From Candidatus Brocadia sp. (GTDB lineage: Bacteria; Planctomycetota; Brocadiia; Brocadiales; Brocadiaceae), in assembly GCA_011525665.1 (NCBI GenBank), contig WYAU01000040.1:50865-114864 (forward strand): DNA of 64,000 nucleotides, written 5' to 3'. The notes under the pieces were generated by a model, which did not search any database, was not told the DNA's origin, and saw only the letters and a program-made list of their open reading frames with translations. Position numbers and translations under genes: made by a program. This document shows, one piece after another, positions 43,875 through 51,959 of the stretch; the first letter of the stretch is position 1; each line of letters starts with the position of its first letter.

Positions 43875-44057
43875 AAATGTCTTGATTGTGGTTTGTTAAA
43901 CCCGGTTGGTGATAAAAAATGCGACTGTGGACTTTTTCTTACTACAAAACAATATAATGTTGGGTCTTCTCGATACAGGTTGGGTAAAATGAGGGGAAAT
44001 AGTTATAAGGGGCAAGTTAGGATCAGGGCAAAACGGGGTCACATCTTTAATAAATAA
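43875..44057 (+). pseudogene. Zinc-ribbon peptide frame lacking a start
   Basis: The 60-codon frame from 43878 to TAA at 44055-44057 reads CLDCGLLNPVGDKKCDCG, a typical C-x2-C...C-x-C zinc ribbon. TAA precedes it in frame (43872-43874) and no proper start is present. AAGGAG at ~43856-43861 and an ATG at 43877 in a neighbouring frame suggest a small gene broken by a frameshift. Confidence 0.35.
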
Positions 44058-44184
44058 TTGTTTCTTTATCTCGGTATATGAAAAACCATTTTTTGAAGAG
44101 CATCGGGAGGGTTTTACGCTTACGAAAACCTTTTCTCAAAAATTGTCTCTATAAGGATTAATCGTAATTTCATCCATCGAAGCA

Positions 44185-47100
44185 TTACGTTATTTCCATA
44201 TCTATACTACAAACAAGGCATCGGTGTTCCACTAAGGGTTGACCAAACAGTGGTATTTCAGTGATATAATCATTACAGGACACGCATCGTTCCGCATTTT
44301 GCAAGACGGGGGTTTTTCCATAATATCCCAGGGCTTCTATCTGTGTGCGAACGATTTCCTTTTTCCTTTCAAATCCGTAGAAAGCCACTAAAAATTCCTG
44401 GATATGAAAACGTCTTGATGCCACCATCAAAAGGGAGAATTCTGCATCCGATTCTTTCACTTCTGCGGTTTTATAAATCTTTGCGTAAAGGACAACGGCA
44501 TTCTTTTTGTATTTGGCATCTACCTTGAATATTATATGGCCCTCCCTTTTTAATAAGGTATGCTTGACATAATTTGCATGCAGATATTCTCCCAGTTTTT
44601 GCTGTAGAAAAGGCGCTGTAAATTCTTTCGTGAAACTCATCCTGTAGAGAATAGAATCCACATCCGGCATATCGCCCGGATTTAAAACAAATTCCTTAAT
44701 CCTGAATCCGCGACAATATGCCTGTACCCCGGTGAGCGTTTGGGAAAGGGCTTCGTTATTCAGCAGGTTTTTTGTTCTGTCGCTAGATAAAAACGTCAGG
44801 TGATAAACATTAATACCGTACGTAAAATCAGCAGTGACCTTCTCTTCACTAAAATCCCTTAAGTGTGAAGATAATGATTGGTAGTAGGGTACAACCTCAG
44901 GCATGGCCAGCATGAGGGCACGTCCGATGGCCACTCCAATGAATCGTTTCGGGACCAAACGCAGGGTGGGTTCGATCTCCACAACGACTCGTAGTATGAA
45001 GGTGTTTCGTTTACCATCTGCAATCCGGCGGATTTCTTCCATGAGAAAGGGTTGAGAAATCTTGTGGTGTGTAATCTTTTTCATATGTGCGGTTGTTGGG
45101 CATGCCCCGCATCCCAGACATTGTGCTTCGATCTTTGGACGACCCAGGCAGTACTCACGCTCGGTAAAATGGATGGAACGCTCATATTCTTCCCACAAAA
45201 ATTTCTTTTTAATGCCCAAATCAATATCATCCCAGGGGAAGACCGTGTCTTTCCCCTTCGCACGAAAGTAATCCTCTTCGGATAATCCCAATTCCACAAG
45301 ATAATTCCGCCAGTTCCTGAGTATCTGCTTGGGTATGGTATTGTAATACACAAACTCATCTGTAATCGATGAACGGATAAGGGCGGGGGTAAGCCTTCTA
45401 TCGCCTTTTGCCAGGAGTTGCGTCAGCCATATTTCTTCATGCGAAGCGCTTTCACGGAATTCCATGCCGTTGAATTTGCAGATACGTTCAATTTCTCTTC
45501 GTATCTTCTTTGTATCTTCGATGGCCGTTAAACATGTGTGGAATTGCAAAGGGGTATGTGGCGGATAATAGAGGGGTGTCAAACTGAAAATAATACGGAC
45601 GTTGCTGTCCGACATACTTTTCAGGTCCCCCAGATGCTTGACAAATCTCCCAAATTCCCCAAAGTCTTCTGCTTGTTCCAGTCCTGTGCTGATTAAAAAT
45701 ATCTTCAATTCCCTGATACCCCTTTCAAACAGGAATTCGCAGGCCCCGTAGATCTGCTCTTCCGTAAGATTCTTGTGCAGGTAACGCCGCAGCCGTTCGC
45801 TGATACCTTCCATCCCGCAACTCACCGTGGTCTTTCCGATGATCTGTTGTACCTCAGCAAGGAATCGGTCGGTAGACAACAGGTCAAATCGCTGGCTCTT
45901 CAGGCTGATGTTAGCCATTTCCTTATAAAATGAAAGGATCAGGGGATACAGTTCTGTGTGGGTATTGAAATTAAAACTCAGGAGATTGACGGTATCGAGT
46001 CCTTGCCGTGCCTTTGCTGCCTTCAGCGATTCCAAAAGCTTCGATAAGGATCGTTCCCGGTATGGTTTCCTCTCCCAGCTTTCAGCGCAAAAGGCACAGA
46101 AGCAAGGGCATCCGTTACTGATTTGTAAACTCCCGGTACCCAGACATTCTGTTTCATACCATACGGGACCCGATTCCAGCGTCCTTGTCTGATCAAGGTC
46201 GTAGATGGTTGCACTTTTTACAGGAAAGGGTACATACGGTTCTGTTGGTGTAATTTCTGCCAAAACACTTTCCTCTGGAAGGAGATCCTTTGCTATCTTT
46301 TTGCCGGGTGGATATGGAGATCTGTTTTGGCTTATCCCCTTTTTATCCTCTCCTTGCGAAGGGGGGAATAGAGGAGCGGTATTTTCATCTCCCCGATCGG
46401 AATTGAGGGAGGGCTTTTTTGTGATGCGGGTTGCTTCTTGTTCGCTCCCTGTTTTTTCAGTTATCGTTTGTATTTCTGGTGGATGCTGTACAATCACTTT
46501 ATACCGATGCTCGTATTTATCCGGTTCATAGAATCCGTCAACTTTTCCGTGGCATGCGTTGAGGATTTCAGCTTTACTAAGTCCCTGCGCCTTCCCTTTT
46601 TTCACCATCTCCAAAAATTGCTTTATGGCATATTCGCCTTCACCAATAAACACGGCATCCACAAGTCCATAATTATCCCTGAACTGGGAATGTAGGGGCG
46701 TATTGCCATACGCCCCTACTATAGGCCCGTGTAATACCGATGTAACAGCCGAACTTGCCCCCCCAAGCACAATCAGTGGGACGCCTGGGTGCAACATGCG
46801 CTCGTTTTTAAAGAGTGGAATACCTGAAAAATGAAGAAGTTTTGGCAGGTTCAGTAACTCCAGTACAAAGGAGTTGCTGATTCCCAGTACGTCAAATGCA
46901 GTGGCAGGTTCTTTTGTGGTGGTGCCTACCCAGAGGGGAATTCTGGATGCGGTCATAATTTCAAGGTCTTTCGGTGGGGGCAGAAATGCGAAGTCTGTGA
47001 AAACACCTTCTACTTCCTGTGCAATCTGCGCTACCAGTGGGTGAGAGATAGAGACGGACACATCACGATACGTTGACAGCCTGCAGATCAGGAATCTCAA

Positions 47101-47253
47101 CTCTGCCTGATGATACAGGGCAGGGTCCATGGTATTGGGTTCTTCCCCCTTCAACCATAATCCACCCAGAGAGAGTAAATGGTAATTTTCTTCATACCAC
47201 TGCCTGATCTCCCGTGAAGATTTCAGGCCATCGTAAGGTTTGATATTAATCAT
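44185..47253 (-). CDS. Large radical SAM protein with B12-binding-like N-terminus
   Basis: The 1022-residue protein has an N-terminal cobalamin-binding-like domain (LIVLGGASSAVTS, LVDAVFIGEGEYAIKQFL), then a radical SAM core with the [4Fe-4S] motif CPCFCAFC in ISNGCPCFCAFCAESW. A ferredoxin-like CLGCGACPTTAHMKK cluster and a DUF2344-like C-terminal domain follow, ending in a zinc-ribbon (CVSCNDY...CLVCSIDM). The layout resembles the uncharacterised TIGR03960 fused rSAM family, but is longer. Two insertions are visible: a palindromic repeat at 46692-46719 and a low-complexity stretch around residues 265-340. The reaction is unknown; a tRNA- or cofactor-modifying role is possible. Confidence 0.82.
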   Translation of the reverse strand: MINIKPYDGLKSSREIRQWYEENYHLLSLGGLWLKGEEPNTMDPALYHQAELRFLICRLSTYRDVSVSISHPLVAQIAQEVEGVFTDFAFLPPPKDLEIMTASRIPLWVGTTTKEPATAFDVLGISNSFVLELLNLPKLLHFSGIPLFKNERMLHPGVPLIVLGGASSAVTSVLHGPIVGAYGNTPLHSQFRDNYGLVDAVFIGEGEYAIKQFLEMVKKGKAQGLSKAEILNACHGKVDGFYEPDKYEHRYKVIVQHPPEIQTITEKTGSEQEATRITKKPSLNSDRGDENTAPLFPPSQGEDKKGISQNRSPYPPGKKIAKDLLPEESVLAEITPTEPYVPFPVKSATIYDLDQTRTLESGPVWYETECLGTGSLQISNGCPCFCAFCAESWERKPYRERSLSKLLESLKAAKARQGLDTVNLLSFNFNTHTELYPLILSFYKEMANISLKSQRFDLLSTDRFLAEVQQIIGKTTVSCGMEGISERLRRYLHKNLTEEQIYGACEFLFERGIRELKIFLISTGLEQAEDFGEFGRFVKHLGDLKSMSDSNVRIIFSLTPLYYPPHTPLQFHTCLTAIEDTKKIRREIERICKFNGMEFRESASHEEIWLTQLLAKGDRRLTPALIRSSITDEFVYYNTIPKQILRNWRNYLVELGLSEEDYFRAKGKDTVFPWDDIDLGIKKKFLWEEYERSIHFTEREYCLGRPKIEAQCLGCGACPTTAHMKKITHHKISQPFLMEEIRRIADGKRNTFILRVVVEIEPTLRLVPKRFIGVAIGRALMLAMPEVVPYYQSLSSHLRDFSEEKVTADFTYGINVYHLTFLSSDRTKNLLNNEALSQTLTGVQAYCRGFRIKEFVLNPGDMPDVDSILYRMSFTKEFTAPFLQQKLGEYLHANYVKHTLLKREGHIIFKVDAKYKKNAVVLYAKIYKTAEVKESDAEFSLLMVASRRFHIQEFLVAFYGFERKKEIVRTQIEALGYYGKTPVLQNAERCVSCNDYITEIPLFGQPLVEHRCLVCSIDMEIT
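46692..46719. repeat. Perfect 12-bp palindrome inserted in the radical SAM gene
   Basis: GTAGGGGCGTAT (46692-46703) and ATACGCCCCTAC (46708-46719) are perfect reverse complements around a 4-nt loop. This is a typical intergenic REP-like repeat, but here it lies in frame inside a coding sequence and encodes VGAYGNTP-type residues in the B12-like domain. Confidence 0.75.
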
Positions 47254-47344
47254 GTTTATTTAAGAGTGTTTTTTTTTCCGTGTTTGCGCGCAAAGGTGTA
47301 ATATCTCTGTTGCACTGCTGCAACCAAATGAACCACCCCCGAAT

Positions 47345-47395
47345 CCCCTGCTTCGCAGGGAGGGGACTTCGTCGTGATAGTTCGGCTGGCTCACC
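47345..47395 (-). repeat. Dispersed repeat, copy C1
   Basis: Reverse-complemented, this ~50-bp sequence aligns with 55597-55650. Shared blocks are TGAGC, CCGAA, TCACGACGAAGTCCC and TGCGAAG. The two copies are in opposite orientation in intergenic DNA. Confidence 0.55.
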
Positions 47396-47892
47396 ATGAA
47401 CGGCGCTCTATCCTGGGCACTCAGCGTGAATTCAGTCGAACGCTTGTCGAAGGATCACTCAAACGACAAAGGGGAGGTAATAAATCTACTATTGCAAGAG
47501 ATTGCTTTGTTACCCCGTTCATCGCAAAGACGTTTTTACGCCGCATGCTTTTTTCTGATGCAGTCGAAACCTGCCAATGCCTGTGCATTGTAATTGCAAT
47601 ATACCGTAAAAAAATATTACAATACACAAAAAGCAACTGTTATTTATTATACACATAATTTCAAAATTAACCACAGCGCTGCGAAGCAACAACCAAAAAG
47701 ATTTTAAACACGAAGAACACGAAGCCCATCAGGAAAAACTTTGCTGAAAAGGCAGGTTTTATAAATTCTGTAATGCAGAGAACACAGGGTGTAGAGGGAG
47801 AAATTGCAGGGGCGAACGGCCGTTCGTCCTTACTGTGCGCGCTGTGACCTGAAAGGGGCAAAAATTTTGATTTCAGCCGGGGAGGTTGGATT

Positions 47893-48002
47893 ATGACAGC
47901 AGTTATTGATAAAAAAAGGCATACCTAAAAATTTTTCTCCGTAAGAATATGATCCCTATTGAGGAATTTGGAGATAAATTAAATAAAAAATCACAATATT
48001 AA
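47893..48002 (+). pseudogene. Frameshifted antitoxin-like remnant
   Basis: GGAGG precedes ATG 47893, which encodes MTAVIDKK; the continuation GIPKNFS and then FLRKNMIPIEEFGDKLNKKS lies in the two other frames. Joined, this looks like the start of a short prevent-host-death-type antitoxin (xxVIDKKGIPK...IPIEEF). At least two frameshifts are needed, so it is a decayed gene at best. No toxin gene is adjacent. Confidence 0.3.
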
Positions 48003-48053
48003 ATTGCAAAAACGAGATTCTTCGCTCCGCTCAGAATGGCAACTCAGGAAGAT

Positions 48054-50246
48054 TTATTCCCTCTCATCTTCTGAGATTTTTCTTGCCTTTTTCCGTTTTG
48101 CGCTCACCTCTTGGTCACTACAGTGTATAAAATCAATTTCCCGTTTCAGAATGTCGATCTTATATATCTTTACCCTTACAACCTCCCCGATCCGATACAT
48201 TTTTTTACGCCGGGTGCCAACAAGGGCCATGGTTTTTTTGTCTACCTGATAGATATCATCTGCCAGGGTGCGGATATGGACAAGACCTTCCAGCAGGTAC
48301 TTATTCAGTTGAACAAAGAAGCCGAATTCCTGGATGCCAGTAATGACACCATCGAAAATTTTTCCCACCTCATGTTCAAGGAACCGAAGCAATTTGAGCT
48401 TGGTAATTTCCCGTTCTACTTCGTCTGCCCTGCGTTCGGTCATAGAGCAATGTCCCGCCCAATCGGCCAAACAGTTCTTCCAGGCATCTTTCACAGCAGG
48501 AGATGACAACCCTCCTGAAAAATACTGGTCTAAAATTCTATGGACAAGGAGGTCCGGATAGCGGCGGATGGGGGATGTGAAGTGTGTATAGTGATCTAAC
48601 GCGAGTGCAAAGTGCCTTCCTTCTCCGGCCGTATATACGGCCTGTTTCATCGATTTCAGGAGTACGAGATTTACCGTGTAGGCCTCAGGCTTTCCACGAA
48701 CCTTGTCGAGTAATGACTGCAGGTGCTTGCTTTTGAAAGGGTCTATCCGGGTATGTTCCAGTCCACGGATAAATTCGGCAAATTCCCACATGCTGTCTTC
48801 CTCGGGTTCCGGGTGGATGCGGCACAAAAGTGGCATCCTTTTTTCAAACATGAATGTTGCCACCATTTCATTCGCCAGGAGCATACACTCTTCTATTAAT
48901 TTATGCGAAATATCCCTTTCCACCTTTTCAACGTCCGCAACGTAGCCATGCTCGTCTAATTTTAAGGAAATTTCAGGGATGTCTAATTCCAGGGCGCCCC
49001 GCTCCAGCCGGTTCTTAAAGAGTAATTCAGCAAGGTGCGCCATGTTGCGCAGCATGGCAACCGCCTCGTCAGATATGTCTCTATCCATTTCATTATTGAG
49101 GATGGCCGTGGCCTGGTTATACGTCAAACGCCTGGTAACGTGAATAACCGAATATTTGATCTCCGTTTTGACAAGATACCCTTTGCGATCAAGGGTCATA
49201 AAAACACTTTTGGTAAGGCGGTCTTCCCCTTCCTTCAGGCTACAGATGTTGTTTGATAAAAATTCCGGCAACATAGGGATGACTTCACCGGGCAAATAGA
49301 CACTGGTACCCCGATAGCGGGCTTCTTTGTCAATCGCCGTGTCAGGTTTTACGTAGTATGAGACATCTGCAACGTGTACACCCAGATACCAATCTCCGTT
49401 CTTATCCTTTTCGAGGGATACAGCGTCGTCAAAATCTTTGGCGTCTTCAGGATCGATGGTAATGATGAGCTTGTTGCGCAGGTCAAGCCTGTCCTGGATT
49501 TCCTTTTCTGAAACGGCCTGCGGTACATACTTCGTTTCTTTCATTACTCTTTGGCCGAAGGTGTGAGGAAGTTTGAATTGATAAATAATCGAACGAAGGT
49601 CTACTTTCGGGTCTCCTTCTTTTCCCAGGACTTCGGTAACCTCTCCTTCCGGGTTGAGATGCCTTGATGGCCATTGAGTAATTCGAACGACTACTTTGTC
49701 ACCGGGTTGAGCACCCTTTGTGACCTCTTCTGCGATATAGATATCTCTGAATAATCTGGGGTCGTCGGGGGCGACAAACCGCAGCCGTTTTGTCTTTTCG
49801 AAGGTGCCGACTACCACTTCATTTGCCCGTTTCAGTACATTTACGATTTGCCCTGATGTACTTCTTCCCTTTTCTTTCCATTTTCGGGGAATCTGGGCCG
49901 TTGCGGGTAGCCGCACCACCACGAGGTCTCCGTGCATGGCGGAACCCATGTCTGCTTCGTTGACATAAATATCTTCACCGCCGTCTTCTTTAATCGGGAC
50001 AACAAAGCCAAATCCCCGCGGATTGCATTCCAGGGTACCCACCAGTAAGTGCACCTTTTCCGGGTCAGCGTATTGTTTTTGTTTGATCTTTACGATCTCA
50101 CCGGAAAACTCCAGCTCCTGCAAAAGGCTACAGAATTGCCGGTATTCTGCATCGGTGATCTCAAAATGCTCTGCCAGTTCAGCGGCTGTCATGGGGCTGT
50201 ATTTTTTGCTGTGGATGAATCTGAGGATATCGACAGGGTTGATCAT
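48054..50246 (-). CDS. rnr: Ribonuclease R (RNase II/RNB family)
   Basis: The 730-residue exoribonuclease degrades structured RNA 3' to 5'. It has an N-terminal winged-helix/cold-shock part (NPRGFGFVVPIKEDGGEDIY), the RNB catalytic core with IDPEDAKDFDDAVSLE (metal-binding Asp cluster), HYTHFTSPIRRYPDLLVHR and a C-terminal S1 domain (FDGVITGIQEFGFFVQLN). Length is close to RNase R of other bacteria. The start ATG at 50246 directly abuts the left inverted repeat of the four-helix-bundle cassette, and no Shine-Dalgarno sequence is seen upstream, so the insertion may have replaced the native leader. The YhaM-like gene beyond the cassette suggests an RNA-decay operon. Confidence 0.93.
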   Translation of the reverse strand: MINPVDILRFIHSKKYSPMTAAELAEHFEITDAEYRQFCSLLQELEFSGEIVKIKQKQYADPEKVHLLVGTLECNPRGFGFVVPIKEDGGEDIYVNEADMGSAMHGDLVVVRLPATAQIPRKWKEKGRSTSGQIVNVLKRANEVVVGTFEKTKRLRFVAPDDPRLFRDIYIAEEVTKGAQPGDKVVVRITQWPSRHLNPEGEVTEVLGKEGDPKVDLRSIIYQFKLPHTFGQRVMKETKYVPQAVSEKEIQDRLDLRNKLIITIDPEDAKDFDDAVSLEKDKNGDWYLGVHVADVSYYVKPDTAIDKEARYRGTSVYLPGEVIPMLPEFLSNNICSLKEGEDRLTKSVFMTLDRKGYLVKTEIKYSVIHVTRRLTYNQATAILNNEMDRDISDEAVAMLRNMAHLAELLFKNRLERGALELDIPEISLKLDEHGYVADVEKVERDISHKLIEECMLLANEMVATFMFEKRMPLLCRIHPEPEEDSMWEFAEFIRGLEHTRIDPFKSKHLQSLLDKVRGKPEAYTVNLVLLKSMKQAVYTAGEGRHFALALDHYTHFTSPIRRYPDLLVHRILDQYFSGGLSSPAVKDAWKNCLADWAGHCSMTERRADEVEREITKLKLLRFLEHEVGKIFDGVITGIQEFGFFVQLNKYLLEGLVHIRTLADDIYQVDKKTMALVGTRRKKMYRIGEVVRVKIYKIDILKREIDFIHCSDQEVSAKRKKARKISEDERE

Positions 50247-50250
50247 GTTA

Positions 50251-50700
50251 ATTTTAGATTTACGATTTACGATTTACGATTTGCGAATTACGATTTATAA
50301 TTTGTTTTTGAAGTCTTTACAGCGGCAGTAAAGATAGCTACGAATTCGTTTGCTTCTTTAGTTAAACCCTCTAACAATTTTTTATCCATAAGTCCTAAGT
50401 CCACGATAAATTCAAGCCAAAAAAGAGACTCGTCAGACTCTTCTTCCACAATTTTTAGTTTGTTAATAAAGTCTGCTTTTGATTTAGCTCTGCAAACTGC
50501 TCTGTAATTAGCAGCAATGGAGGTAGATGCTTTTATAAGTTGATTCGCAATTACTTCAATTCCTCTCGACTCAGGCAGTTTTTCAACCATTTTAAAAACC
50601 CTGATCGCGAAGTTTTTTGTTCTGTTTTGTAATTGAACTTTATCCATGATCTTTTAATTAGCGATCATAAATCGTAATTCACAAATCGTAAATCTAAAAT
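50251..50700. mobile_element. MITE-like cassette with terminal inverted repeats carrying a four-helix-bundle gene
   Basis: The left arm (50251-50298) and right arm (50667-50700) are inverted copies starting ATTTTAGATTTACGATTT and ending near GAATTACGATTTAT. The left arm contains two extra TTACGAT heptamers. They enclose exactly one gene and lie between rnr and the YhaM-like gene, which are likely operon partners. The structure is that of a small mobile cassette; no transposase is present. Confidence 0.65.
50288..50647 (-). CDS. Four-helix bundle protein (23S rRNA intervening-sequence type)
   Basis: The 119-residue protein is typical of the S23/IVP family: KNFAIRVFKMVEKLPESRGI at the start, ANQLIKASTSIAANYRAVCR, then KADFINKLKIVEEESDESLF and WLEFIVDLGLM. 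These proteins form pentamers of four-helix bundles and are encoded in 23S rRNA intervening sequences or as free genes; their function is unknown. A related protein is the Avd accessory factor of diversity-generating retroelements, but no reverse transcriptase or variable repeat lies here. The gene fills a cassette bounded by inverted repeats. Confidence 0.85.
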   Translation of the reverse strand: MDKVQLQNRTKNFAIRVFKMVEKLPESRGIEVIANQLIKASTSIAANYRAVCRAKSKADFINKLKIVEEESDESLFWLEFIVDLGLMDKKLLEGLTKEANEFVAIFTAAVKTSKTNYKS

Positions 50701-50705
50701 ATCTG

Positions 50706-51650
50706 TTACTTTTTATACAGTCTCCTTTCAAACATCTTAACGTATTCGGTCCACGAACTGCTTGTGTCTTTATGCTCGGTTATTGCCTTTGTTGCCGCAT
50801 GTACCTTTGCATCCAGATTGTCCAGATGATGCAGCGCGATGGCCTCTGGTGTGCCTGGCTTTACCGGTGAACCCCACTCATATTCTCCGTGATGGCTTAA
50901 GATGAGATGGAAAAGGACATTGAGCAGCTCCGCGGGAAACCCATCTATTTTTTGGGCCTTTTCATAGACCATAAGGACACCCGATATGAGGTGCCCGGTA
51001 AGTTGGCCTTCATCGGTATATTGAAAACTGCGTTCATAGGACAATTCCCGTGTTTTCCCGATATCATGTAAAATGACACCCGTAAGTAACAGGTCTCTTT
51101 TTATTGTTGGATATTGATTTGAAAAGCTGATTGCCAGTTTGGCAACGGAAAGGATATGTTCCAATAATCCCCCTAAAAAGGCATGGTGGTATTGTGTAGC
51201 AGCGGGTGCAGTGGAAAATACCTTACAAAAGGATGCGTCAGAAAAAAATGCATATAACAGCTTTGAGAGATAAGGGTTTTTAATCGTTTTGATAATCTGT
51301 TTGAGCTCATTCATCATCACAGAAATGTCTTTTTCCGTGCTCAGTATGAATTCTCCCATCTGTACGTGTGTTTCTGCGACAGGGGAGATTTCGTTAATAC
51401 GGAATTGCAGGGTGTTATTGAAGGTCTCGACGACACCTTTTATCTTTACGAACGCATCCTTACTAAAACTGTCGCAAAGTTGGGGCGTCGCATCCCATTT
51501 CCGTGCTTCAATAGAACCGGATTTGTCGGCCAGTTGCAGGTTGAGATACGGCTTCTTTTCCCTTGTTTCCTTGACTTCCTTTTTTAAGACAAGAAATACC
51601 TCTTCCACAACCTCACCTGTTTTTAGACTCGATATATATTTTCTGGGCAT
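50706..51650 (-). CDS. YhaM-like 3'-5' exoribonuclease (OB-fold + HD domain)
   Basis: The 314-residue protein has an N-terminal OB-fold nucleic-acid-binding domain (NLQLADKSGSIEARKWDA, FVKIKGVVETFNNTLQFRIN) and an HD hydrolase domain with HHAFLGGLLEHILSV and the HD motif in GVILHDIGKTREL. This matches the YhaM 3'-5' exoribonuclease family. It would shorten RNA in cooperation with RNase R, whose gene follows beyond the inserted cassette. Metal-dependent hydrolysis through the HD residues is expected. Length is normal. Confidence 0.88.
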   Translation of the reverse strand: MPRKYISSLKTGEVVEEVFLVLKKEVKETREKKPYLNLQLADKSGSIEARKWDATPQLCDSFSKDAFVKIKGVVETFNNTLQFRINEISPVAETHVQMGEFILSTEKDISVMMNELKQIIKTIKNPYLSKLLYAFFSDASFCKVFSTAPAATQYHHAFLGGLLEHILSVAKLAISFSNQYPTIKRDLLLTGVILHDIGKTRELSYERSFQYTDEGQLTGHLISGVLMVYEKAQKIDGFPAELLNVLFHLILSHHGEYEWGSPVKPGTPEAIALHHLDNLDAKVHAATKAITEHKDTSSSWTEYVKMFERRLYKK

Positions 51651-51959
51651 TTTTAGTATTATCTGATGATAGAATGAGTTTTAAATTACAAGCTTCGTGA
51701 AATATTTCCAGATAAACACAAAAGGCTTCTACGTCGATTAATCATTATTAAGAAGAACTTTTTTACGGATTTTACGCAAGTAATGAGTCAATGTCAAGGA
51801 GTATAAGTGGTTATCCTGCATTTTTATATTGCAATACCATGTTCAACTGATTAATATTTGGTGGAATATTTACCTTAATTCGAATTTGTTCAAGAAACAA
51901 ATGATCATGTTTGTTGTTCAACACCACATAAGGTTATGCTGCGCCAGAAGTAGGAATGC
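51651..51959. other. Divergent intergenic region, promoters not resolved
   Basis: This 309-bp gap between the YhaM-like gene and the UDP-sugar dehydrogenase is AT-rich. Only the ribosome site GTAGGA before the dehydrogenase is clear; no repeat or RNA was recognised. Confidence 0.4.

Larger units (their letters stand above)
43637..44184. other. Intergenic region with operon promoter and broken zinc-ribbon frame
   Basis: This 548-bp stretch holds the promoter/operator of the DUF6932 operon (43732-43765) and an open frame with zinc-ribbon cysteines (43875-44057). The segment 44058-44184 shows nothing recognisable. Confidence 0.5.
47254..48053. other. Intergenic region rich in dispersed repeats
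   Basis: This 800-bp stretch has no intact gene. It carries repeat copy C1 (47345-47395), a perfect 14-bp palindrome (47813-47826, core GAACGGCCGTTC) and a frameshifted antitoxin-like remnant (47893-48002). Open frames across 47374-47860 lack any coding pattern. Confidence 0.5.

Noticed and set aside
50288..50647. Avd of a diversity-generating retroelement
   Set aside because: The protein is of the same four-helix family, but no reverse transcriptase, template repeat or variable repeat is within several kb.
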